Shown here: piece by piece, positions 54,840-64,000 of the stretch
Layout of the letters: the number at the start of each line of letters is the position of its first letter
How positions within the stretch are numbered: the stretch's first letter is position 1
Assembly (NCBI GenBank): GCA_018296165.2
Contig: JACKQL020000002.1
Span: 682,001-746,000 of the forward strand
Origin: Termitomyces sp. T153
Lineage: Eukaryota; Basidiomycota; Agaricomycetes; Agaricales; Lyophyllaceae
DNA length: 64,000 bases
Direction: 5' to 3'
Notes under the pieces: model-generated
What the model saw: the letters and a program-made list of their open reading frames with translations, nothing else
Told to the model about the DNA's origin: nothing
The model's database searches: none
Made by a program: the position numbers and the translations under genes

Positions 54840-55352
54840 ACCAGGTCTCAATGTGCTCATTATCTGGGCACCCCTCAGCTATACTGTTGATACAATCTAT
54901 GAGAGTGAGGTGGATACCATCATGGAAGGTTAAACAGAGCTGCAGACCATCAGGATATCCAGCCTGCTCAACCAATGCCCAGAATGACTTGATGTACTCA
55001 TCTAGCAACTGCTTCCCTTGACCATACTAGGTTTGGCTTTGAAGAGAAAGAGCTGTGGTCTTGGCAGAGTTAAGAGAAAAGAACTCAGCTCAGAACTCCT
55101 TCTCAAACTCCATCTAGCCAGTGAAGTTCTTGACTCCATTGAGGCATTGAGTTCATGTAGAAGAATATTTAACTGCTTTGTAGATGCCTTCAGAAACTTG
55201 GTTCTCTTTAAACCTTCAAAATCTCTGAAGTGGAGAAATTTCTCTTGGTGTTGGAGTGTGATGAATGTGATATTGTAAAGTACAGCTAACATGACATAAT
55301 GGGCCACTGAGGGCCAAGGACTCTGCTTTGTCTTGGGCATATATATATTCAC
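54840..55352 (-). pseudogene. Ty3-type gag remnant
   Basis: Minus strand: a frame starting near 55352 (SVAHYVMLAVLYNITFITLQ, then FLFKAKPSMVKGSSC) runs, after stops, into a segment resembling GYPDGLQL and DGIHLTLIDCI at about 54885-54960. These resemble the retrotransposon gag domain of Ty3/gypsy elements. No pol or LTR assigned. Confidence 0.4.
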
Positions 55353-55379
55353 CAGCTACTTACAAGCACTCTCAGTTAT

Positions 55380-55571
55380 TTTACATGTCTTCTGAGGGTG
55401 CATCATATTCAGCATACTTGTAAATACTATACTAACTAAAACATGTCTAGAAATACCTATATGTTTACTAGGTACATTCAATAGAGTTACATTACATGTC
55501 TTCTGAGGAAATACTTACATGTTTACTAGGTGTTGCCACACCTGCCAGGTTATACCATTCTAGTTCCAACA
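55380..55571 (+). repeat. Copia LTR, 3' portion
   Basis: Ends TAGTTCCAACA and is followed by the Copia PBS GGTTATGGGACT (55572-55583). Contains an imperfect tandem duplication (TTACATGTCTTCTGAGG at 55381 and 55491; ATGTTTACTAGGT in both). The 5' limit is not clear. Confidence 0.5.
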
Positions 55572-55583
55572 GGTTATGGGACT
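55572..55583 (+). other. Copia primer-binding site
   Basis: GGTTATGGGACT, same half-tRNA-iMet type as at 6731; followed at 55768 by Copia gag. Confidence 0.55.
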
Positions 55584-55767
55584 CAACCAAGCAGGCTACT
55601 TGTTATAGTACTGCTGCTTGTTGGAAACCAAACTACTGTCTTGCCATGATGCTGATTGCATCAGACTATATCATCCAGAATGGTCCCTGGATCACATCTC
55701 TCTTGTTGAGGAATACTGCTTGCCCTTGTCTTGTCCTGATTAGGAAAAACAAAGCTCTATTGTTCTT

Positions 55768-56876
55768 TTGACAATGACAAACCCACCATCACACATACCA
55801 CTCATTGACAAGACCAGGAATGCCCACTACAGACATCACAGCCCCCTCCATATTAGAGGTGCTAACTGGAAAGGAGACAAATTTGATCAAAATTCACTTA
55901 CTGAAAACTTCACCAGATGGTCTAAGGCACTCAAAATCCACTTATCATTGCTCAGACTCAAATTCTATGTGTTCCCAACCTTAATCTCACTACCTCATTC
56001 CAGCACAGAGCCAGTCACTTACCAGAACTGGATAATCAATGATGACCTTGCACATGCTGTGATACTCACAGTGCTGGAAGAATCAGAATATGAAGGACTA
56101 GACAACATAAAAACAGCAGTGAGTGTATATGACCATGTGAAAATGCATGCAGAAGGGGAAGGACCAGTCAGAATAGTGTTGCTGATCCAAGAAGTTCTCA
56201 GGATTCAGTGCTTGGCAAACAAACCATTAACTGTGACTGCCACATGCATTAGTGATATCATGAACTGCATTTTTGCAATAAAGTCACTTGATAAAGACCT
56301 ATTCAAATGTGTAATCTTCCTAAACAACTTGAACAGTCCACAGTAAAAACCTATGCAGGCACAGATATTGCAAGGACTTGCCAATGCCACAAAATGTGCT
56401 TCCTGCACTTCTGATAATATCAGGAAGCTCCTCAAAACTGTCCAGAACTTGACAACACTCAAGGCCACAGGAAATACACAGTCAATTGACATGGCCCTGA
56501 TTGCATCTGGGAAGGGATGACATTGATTGACACAACCCTATCTTCCCAGACACAATCACCCAGCTGGGGTGAAGTGCTGTTTGACCTGCACCACACACAA
56601 CAGACAATGCACAGGACATGATGCAGAGTACTGTGCTCACCCAGAAGGCACAATGGCAAAACAAGGCTTTCAGGCAGCCAGGGAGGCAGCACAAGCAGCA
56701 GGTGCAGCACCAAAGGAGAAGAACACTGAAGAGAATCTAAAAGTGTACACTAAGCTGACTGGACCAAAAGAGAAGGTGTACCTCATAGAAGAAGGTGACC
56801 TTGGAAAGTTCCAGACACTTACTGATGAACTGGCTCCAGCTTGTTCTGTTGGGCTGTGCCTTGCTGGCAGCTGATG
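55768..56876 (+). pseudogene. Copia gag
   Basis: A 192-codon frame from 55768 carries the Copia gag core (LTENFTRWSKALKIHLSLLR, WIINDDLAHAVILTVLEESE), with a TAA at 56344. It continues in other frames to a zinc-knuckle-like CLTCTTHNRQCTGHDAEYC at about 56580-56635, a Lys/Glu/Ala-rich linker, and ends near 56876. There the strand of the Copia coding sequence switches. Confidence 0.7.
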
Positions 56877-59497
56877 GCTTGTGTCATTCAATGAACTTCA
56901 CATGGAAGGAGTGGTAGACCTTCCTGATTTTGGCATCCCAGCACTAGTATGTCTTTGAGTTAGTCCTATACATTCAATGAACTTAGGAAGGACTTTTGGG
57001 TTATGTGTGTGGATGAACACACAAGATTGGCAGCCTATCTCATGCATATAGGAATAGTTGGGTGAATAATTGTGCCATAACTTGTATGGTGTCACAACCC
57101 ACTCCCAGAACCCCAGACCTCAATCCCAGCCACCTTGCTTCCCTGGAGTTCACCCCCAACTCCCTCTTCAACTCCCCCAACCTTTGTTCATCCATGGCAC
57201 CCACTCCAGGTAATTCTGACACTTCTCTGGCAAACCCTGATGGCCCCCTGGCTAACTCCAATGCTTTCTCTGCAGCCTTCAATGCTTCCTCTGCCTCTTC
57301 TGAGCCCCTAGGACCCTCCCCCACTGTTCCTGACACTGGCATGCATCACCAGTTTGTCATCCTGACCTATCTGACCAGCTCCAGAGCATCACAACAACCC
57401 CAGAATGGCCCATGTTCCCAACTAATCCCATCATGATCCCATAAGTATATCACTGCAGCCCACCTCTTGATCACAACCAACACCTGTCAGCTCCACATGA
57501 TCCCAACAAGCCCCACTGCCAGACCCACTATTCCCAGAGCTGTCCTAATAGTCAGTATATAAGTTGTAAAGTAACATCCCATACTCTAGTCTTGATATTG
57601 CTTAACATTACCTATGTTCTGATTGTTTCTCTCTTGTGTTTTGTGTTCTGTGTTATGTTTTCTCTTCCCTCAGTCTCCCAGTCTTATCTCAGTCTCCTGG
57701 TCTTGTCTTGTCTCTATCTCCATTATTGTCTCATTATTGTTTTGTATCTCCACTTGAATCTATTTTTGTTCCCATCTCAGTCTTGCCTTGACTCCATCTC
57801 ATCTTGTTTGACTCTGTTTCCTTTATTGTGTTCAAGTTCCTTAAACCTTAATGCCATTACAAACCCCATGATTACAATTACAAACCTTGAACACCTATAA
57901 ACCAACTCTGGACCTTGCTAATCACTTGGCCCCAATACCCATCAACATCTATTGATCTCCCATCAAACTCCAGCCCCACTCCCATCACTTGCATAGCCTC
58001 CATTTGCCCTGCACTTCCAATACTCACTTCTGGACTTGTGCCTGACATCTCTTTAAGTCCAAACCTTCTCCATACCTTATCTTAGACTTCCCTGGACCAC
58101 CCTGAACCTGTTCAGACTGCTCCCCTTGCTTGTCCTCATAAGTATCTGAAGTCTGGACCTCTCCTGAGCACCAGGTTATCAGTGCAGGACATCATGTCCA
58201 CCTAGTAAGGACTTGCCCAGTGTAGCTGAGCCCCTATAGTCAGCAGAACCTGACATATGGTGTCTTTCTATTAAGGGACTTTGTAAGTGTCTTTGCATGT
58301 AAGTGCAGAGCTGTGAGATGAAACTCATCCCACAGGAACTCTGGACACTCTGAGTCTATTCTCATTGTTCCAGCCTTACCCATCAGCATATGGTGCATTT
58401 GTTCCACCCTGCCTATGTGTGCTGACATGTGTGGTGTGGTGTGCTGACTCTGTATCCCCCTTGATGCCAACTAAGCTTCCATCTCCTTACTGGTTAGTTT
58501 ACCATTAAATCCAGTGCAATATGTACTGACTTTCAGTCTGGTTTCAGCTTCTTGTGCAAGCTCCCAGGCCTTAAGAGAGCCAAAAATGCTTCATCTTTGG
58601 TGTGTAGAGGAATGGCCCATGGCATATTACTATAGTCATCTACTATGTCTAGTACATAGTAGTGACCCAATCTGGATCACATGCTTACTAGCCCCATCAA
58701 GTCTGCCCACACTATTTCCAGCCTCTGCATTGCCCTGCTCCCATCCTGCCTCTGTTTTGGGACTGTTGTTTGAGTCTGTTTACCCAGAATACAACTGTCA
58801 CACTTTGGCATTGGACAGTGGGAAGAGAGCACACCTTTGATCTTCTGATTTCAGGCTAGCTGCAGGATAGTGTGGGGGTTGGTGTGACTCAGGTGGCAAT
58901 GCCAGATCTGCATATCAACTGCTTGATAGGCTGAGTAAGTGTGTTCTGCCTTGGCATCTGACAGATTGATAGTGTACAGATTTCTTTTCTGGATTAAGGG
59001 TCCCTTAGCAACCAGAGTTCCAGGTGTGCAGTCAATGATTATCACATTGTTGTCATCAAAGCACAAGTATGTATTGTTATTGAGGGAGATTTTGCTGACT
59101 GAAATCAGGCATACAGTGGAGTCTGGGACATAGAGAGTGTTGTGAAGGTGGAGCATACTTCCTTTAGTTGTGTGCAAGTGGATGCTGCCCACTCCACAGG
59201 CTGATATTGCAGACCCCCCAACTCCCTTGATTGCTTTAGGCATGATGGGCTGGAGTGTGAGATTGGACTTGCAGGGCAAGATATGCACTGTCACCCTGGT
59301 AACAACATAGAATAGATGGGTGCTGATGGTGGCCAATGTGGTCTTGGTTGGATGATTAAGAGGCTGGGCTTTTGAGATCTCAGATTTATTGTCTTTCTTG
59401 GTGTATTCTTCCTAGTTGATTGAGGTTCTAGCATTGTCAACATCCTCAATCATTGCCATCCACCCTTCTCATTCTGCTTTGTCTGCTGTAAGCATGG
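56877..59497 (-). pseudogene. Inverted Copia protease-integrase block
   Basis: Minus strand from 59497: a gag tail (DKAEWEGWMAMIEDVDNA); a protease region where the usual VDTGAT reads VVTRVT, so the catalytic Asp is lost (about 59290-59330); VGSIHLHTTKGSMLHLHNTL; a gag-pre-integrase motif WHCHLSHTNPHTILQL near 58860. The integrase core follows (GRVEQMHHMLMGKAGTMR, FLWDEFHLTALHLHAKTLTK) to 58256. After the solo LTR come NYSPNYSYMHEIGCQ and KVYHSFHVKFIE, ending near 56880. Flanking gag and RT are on the plus strand, so this block is inverted relative to them. Confidence 0.7.
57090..58255 (+). repeat. Old solo LTR (family S) in the Copia integrase
   Basis: 1166 bp, TGTCACAACC...CCTGACA, CpG-depleted. 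TATA box 57556-57563; RNA-start motif 57588-57599. Perfect 5-bp duplicates TATGG at 57085-57089 and 58256-58260. The integrase frame (KTPY / LWHNYSPN) continues across it. Confidence 0.9.
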
Positions 59498-60331
59498 TGT
59501 GCATGCTGTTAGTGGCTACACCCCTGCAACAGAACCAACTGTCCCCAGCCTGCATGAGCTCAAAAATAATGCATTTTTGACACCTGGTGAAGATGACAAT
59601 GATGGCATTGGGTTTGATGTTGATGCTGGGACAGACAACCCACCTGAGCAACATCAGGACATGCCAGATGACCAGAATGATGCCCCACAATGACAATCAA
59701 TCCATGTCCAGCAGCCAACAGAGAAAGTAGGGATTGATGGAGCCAGAGTCCCCACTAGGCTAGAGAGGATGATGGAGGAAGTCAGAGGAAGCTAAAGAAG
59801 AGTGAGAGAGCAGAGGGCAAACAGGAGGGTGAATGCAGTCCAGAGTGTTGAATATAAAACCCAACCACAACCCTTGGTTGTTGAAGAACAGGTGCCATTA
59901 GCAGCTATCTCAACACAGTCAAATAATGTGGACCCACTGCTAATGAACCTCAACAATGAACCTAGAACATGGGACAAGCAAAGAGAGGGCCAGACATGCA
60001 GAAATGGAAAGATGGATACAGGGAGGAACTGAAGTCATTGAAGGAGATGGGCATATACAAACTCATACTGTAGTCTCAAGTGCCTCAAGGATACAAAATC
60101 AGAAAAGGTAGTCCAGTCTTTAAGATAAAGAGAGACAAGCATGGGAATCCTATGAGGTATAAGTTGTGACTGGTTTTCACAGGCTATGAACAGATTCATG
60201 GAAAAGACTATCATAAAACCATGTCTCTGACCACATACATGGAACCTTGACACATTCTCCTCCATACCACAGCAACACAAGACTGGGATGCAACCCAAAT
60301 AGACGTGAAAACAGCCTTTTTATACAGTATT
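59498..60331 (+). pseudogene. Copia linker and reverse transcriptase start
   Basis: Plus strand: an acidic linker (HELKNNAFLTPGEDDNDGIG), then frames corresponding to SLKEMG-YKL, QVPQGYKIRK, VFKIKRDKHGNPMRY, GYEQIHGKDYHKTMS and DWDATQIDVKTAFLY at 60030-60325, the conserved start of Copia RT. It is cut at TAFLYSI by the LTR beginning at 60332. Confidence 0.7.
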
Positions 60332-61406
60332 TGTCACAACCCGTCCCCTGGACCCCCACACATTGTCCAGCAACCTCCCGATTCCCCAAAACCCCCAACG
60401 CTCCGCCAAACTTCCGCCCATGCCCTGCGCCTATTTCGGTTAGCCCCGATGCAACCCCGGCTAACTCCGACGCCTCCCCAGCTAACTCCGACGGCCCCCT
60501 GGCCAACTTCAACGCCTTCCCCGCAGCCACTGACACTTACCCTGGATCTCCCAAACCCCAAGAACCACCCCCGCTGTTCCCAATCTTCACCACCCATCAC
60601 CAACTCAACACCCTGGTTCCTCCAACCCATTCCGGAGTATCATGACAACCTCGGGGTGACCCACATTCCCAAATGATCCCATCAATGTATCAGCGCGGCC
60701 CAACCCTTGATCGCAACCGACACCCGCCCACTCCATTGAGCTCTGCCAAGCCCCGCTGCCACAGCCAATGTACTCCAAAGTTCTCCGGTAGTCAGTATAT
60801 AAGACGTCGAGTAGCTCTTCATACTCTAGTCTTGATATTGCTTAACATTACCTATGGTCTGATTGTTTCCTTCTTGTGTTTCGTGTTTCGTGTTTCGTGA
60901 TTTGTTTTCCTTAATCTCAGTCTCCCGGCCTTATCTCAGTCTCTCGGTCTTATCTCAGTCTCCTGGTCTTGTCTTGTCTCCATTTCGCTATCATTCCCAT
61001 TATTGTTTTGTATCTCCACTCAAATCTACTCCTGTTCCATCTTGACTCCATTTCATTTTGTCCAAACCTCGCTCTTCGCTCGGTCCCAGACTCCATCAAC
61101 CCCAATTGATCTCCCATCAAACCCCGGCTCCGCTCCCATTGATTATGTAGCCACCTACTCCTTCACATCCGCGAATCTCCCATACGGTCTTCTGCCTGAA
61201 CCCCGCCAAGCCCGTCCCGTTTCCTCACAATCCAACTTCTCCGAACCTCCCCAGACCTGTCTGGATCACATCCCACCAACTATCCACACAAGCCATCAGT
61301 GCCCAGAACGCTTTCGAGTGTTCGGTTGCCAGTGCAAGGGGATCATGCCCGCCTAGTAAGGACTCACCCAGTGCAGCTGAGCTCCCGAGGTCAGCGGAAC
61401 CTGACA
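60332..61406 (+). repeat. 5' LTR of the second pol-less copy, internally deleted
   Basis: 1075 bp. TATA box 60796-60803; RNA-start motif 60828-60839 (32 nt). About 120 bp present in the 1148-1150-bp LTRs (the stretch with TGTCTCGGTGACTCCGTC) is missing near 61065. Confidence 0.85.
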
Positions 61407-61419
61407 TAATATCAAGACT
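61407..61419 (+). other. Self-complementary primer-binding site
   Basis: TAATATCAAGACT directly after the LTR, complementary over 12 nt to 60828-60839. Confidence 0.8.
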
Positions 61420-64000
61420 CTACCTTACCCCGTCCGTGATGCCCACATTATCTCTGCACACACAATCAAATAACTCCGATGTCTATGGTCTACCCGTGCC
61501 TAGAAACCCTTATGATTCATATGGCCCTGCCCAATTTGCCGAGGCACATTGAGTCGTGGATCCGACACCAAACGTCCCCTCCGTTCCAGTTACATGCATA
61601 CAATGGCTCCCCCCACGGACACCCTCCCCAACTCACACCCAACCCCCAACCCCTCGCGCAAACTGTCAAATCATCCCTCACCCCACCCTTACCCTCACCA
61701 CCAACTCTGTTCCCTCGCACAAAAGTTGACCCCAACGTCACCCAAAGAACAGCATTCCAAAGCCTGGCAACCATCCGACCAAATGAGCAACAAAGTCTCC
61801 GGCACCGCGCCAACCCTCTGACAAACAATAATGCCAACCCGCCGTGAAACCGTCACCTATTGCGCTAAGGATTGCTAGCCACAATGAGACCACTGAGAAC
61901 GCACTTCCCCGAAGCCCGCCTGTGGATCCACCAACCCACTAGCAACCCCACAGACTGACAAATGCAACTAATCACCAACAACATCACCAAACCCTACTAT
62001 CGACCACCCGACCCTCACCCCAATCACCCCCAAGGAACTACGCCCTCCGACAACTAGCCCCGAAACCACCAAAATCAAGCTCAAACCCCACAACCCCAAC
62101 AACAGAGCAAGAACCCCAGACCTAGGCTACGCTCCAACCCCAGAACCTGCTTCCAGACCTCGGTTGATTTGGCTGTCACCTCCGCCCAACAAATAAAGGG
62201 GCCCCGACACCTCTGACCTGACCCCGACAACCTCGGAACAAGACTAAGACATCCCCGAGCCTCTAGACAGTCAGGAAAAGAACAGCTATGCACCCTCCAC
62301 CCTGCCACCTAAAGCACAGCCCCAAAGTTAATGAGGAGAACCACGGCACCCCACTCTCAACAAGGGACAACTCCGGACTGCGCCGCTATTTCACCACCTT
62401 CCCCCACACAATCTGGAACCCCCGACAATAAGGACCCTGGACGCCAAACCTCCCCACATGCCACCCCTGAACCCAAACTCCATCACCAGACTCCGCCACC
62501 TCCCATGAAGGAACCCCCAGCATAGGAGCCACCCTGAACTAACTATAGGAAAGAGGACCCTATATGAAGTAGTTCCCCTAAGTACTCTGAATTCGCTGAC
62601 ATGTTCATATAAGGGAGGGAGAAGCCCCACCATCATCCAGAGAACGTTGATCAGCCGTTCAAGCGACCTGACGACCCAAAGGGCATACGCTCCAATATTC
62701 TTAAAGGACCCCCCCACCTGGCTCGATGACCCAAACAACCCCGTGCCAGCCCAAAACTGCCCAACCCACCCCTCTGACCCCCTCCAAACCCCTCAACACA
62801 GCTCCGGACCCTGGCAACACGACTCCAGGGCCTCCGCTCCGACTACAACATTTGATCAAGGGGACTTATGGCGCCAACCCAACAACAATGCCCTGGTAGC
62901 CCCAACTCCGCAACATAAATCACCACCCACTCCGAATTCCGCCCCTATGCTGGAAAATGTCTGTCAAACAGGGACCACATCATCGGAGCACCCAGAAGCA
63001 AGCCACATACGAAGTATCCTCTTTGGAGTACCCAGAAGCAGGCCACATGTGAAGTAATCTCTCAAAGTACTCTAAAGGTTGCTGATGCCTTCCCCAAGAA
63101 GCAAGCAGTGACTCCCCCCACTGCCACCCCCACATTTGCAACAATCTCCGGGCTGCTCCGGAGCACGAATGAAGAGTTGCCTCAACCCTGCCGCGACTCC
63201 CGGGGAGTCCCACTCCAGTGCCTCCCCGCAACCGACTTCCTCGCTGCCCCCCAACAATCATGAACAACCATCTTCCCCCATCCAAGCTCAGCTCCAGGAG
63301 CCACCGCCACTCCTGCGCAACAATTCCGCTGCTCTGCAAAAAAAAAACCCACTCTGGAGCTCCCCCTCCAATTTGCGACACAACCCCACTTGCAAGTTAA
63401 GACCCAACTCCAACCCCCGCATCAACTCCAGACCCCTGGTACTTGCGCTTGGAACTGCGGACCGACAAAATGCACCTCAGACCCCTTCCTCTGCCCGCAC
63501 CTCCCCCAAAGCCAACACAACCAACAAAGCCCCACTGAGTAACCCTTGTGTCGACTCCGGGACTGCCCACTTCTTCCCCGGTGAAGGAACCACCGACCCC
63601 CAGGAAGGAACCACCCTTGGAACAAGCCCTGAAGCATCTCTGCTGAGGCGAGCCATTCCCCAACCAACCCCCGTGCTGCCCCTGCCCAAAAGAAACATCC
63701 ACCAACACAACTCCAACAGACCTCCAAACTCAAGGGAGTGTCAGAAATACGTAAGACCCCTCTGTCCGTCTTGGGACTTACCTTTGGTCAGGAAAGCAAT
63801 GTCACGTAGATGACCCGGAACCTCAAATTTCAGCTCCGGACCCAAAGGAACTGGTTGGGACTGATCACCCCGCATCCTGCCCCCTTAGTCATCAACACTC
63901 CGGAGCACACCAAAGCGCCACTCGAACATGCCCGCCCACAGATGCAATACTCCGGAACATGACCTCGACCTGGACCAACTATGCCGCGAGGATGAACCTC

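Larger units (their letters stand above)
60332..64000 (+). mobile_element. Second copy of the pol-less family S element, running off the window
   Basis: LTR 60332-61406, self-complementary PBS 61407-61419, then interior collinear with the young element at 17923-24369 (read on its minus strand). It shares the frame at 61479-61847 (MSMVYPCLETLMIH), the pre-RT scrap EVVP...EFADMF near 62565-62605, and PLVRKAMSRR at 63785-63813. No RT, RNase H or integrase motif. The upstream 5-mer is GTATT; the 3' LTR and antisense gene would lie beyond 64000. CpG-rich, hence fairly young. Inserted in the Copia RT. Confidence 0.8.

Noticed and set aside
63136..63813. 225-codon Pro/Ser/Asn-rich plus frame in the second pol-less copy
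   Set aside because: The corresponding part of the first copy is open only for its last ~60 codons, with no recognisable domain, so I treat it as noncoding interior.

Overview
The window is from a filamentous basidiomycete, almost certainly an agaricomycete. Host genes have many ~50-nt introns with GTNNGT donors, and the transposon set (KDZ, Ngaro, hAT, Copia, chromodomain Ty3/gypsy) is typical of mushroom-forming fungi. Only three host protein genes are convincing. They are a 14-exon WDR59 orthologue (GATOR2/SEACAT, TORC1 nutrient signalling; 10821-15685 +), an intronless F-box gene (47731-49080 +) and a coiled-coil protein (51098-52966 -). They lie in two CpG-replete islands (about 10.36-15.9 kb and 47.4-53.8 kb). 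Nearly everything else is transposon sequence. Most of it is so depleted in CpG (CpG changed to TpG/CpA) that reading frames are broken at CGA-to-TGA and similar codons.

Layout. 0-10.3 kb: an LTR end inside a decayed KDZ transposase, a decayed multicopy-type gene, a Copia LTR with PBS, and a Ngaro RT/RNase H fragment. 10.4-15.7 kb: WDR59. 15,921-46,424: one hAT DNA transposon with matching TIRs and a perfect 8-bp target duplication (ATCCTTAT). It has been inflated to 30.5 kb by insertions: a young 6.4-kb LTR element on the minus strand (TSD GCTAG), a 12.2-kb old chromodomain Ty3/gypsy element that itself carries a solo LTR (TSD CTACA) in its chromodomain, and a Ngaro tyrosine-recombinase retrotransposon with split direct repeats. 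46.4-47.4 kb: a gypsy fragment. 47.4-53.4 kb: host genes. 53.4-64 kb: LTR-like repeat, gag-like fragments, a probable tRNA-type SINE, and a Copia element whose protease-integrase block is inverted. That Copia element is interrupted by a solo LTR (TSD TATGG) and by a second copy of the young LTR element, which runs off the window.

The most interesting system is the Ty3/gypsy family whose LTRs are scattered through the window. Each LTR that reaches far enough has a TATA box exactly 32 nt upstream of AGTCTTGATATT. Every 5' LTR is followed directly by the complement, TAATATCAAGACT, where the primer-binding site belongs. That is the layout of Tf1-type self-primed reverse transcription. The family also carries, between pol and the 3' LTR, a gene on the opposite strand with two introns. 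The autonomous element has a decayed version encoding a permuted Zn2Cys6-like cysteine cluster followed by a coiled coil. A young derivative has lost essentially all of pol but keeps the gene intact and apparently spliceable (341 aa).

All family assignments come from reading motifs by eye. No database search, alignment program or base-composition calculation was run.
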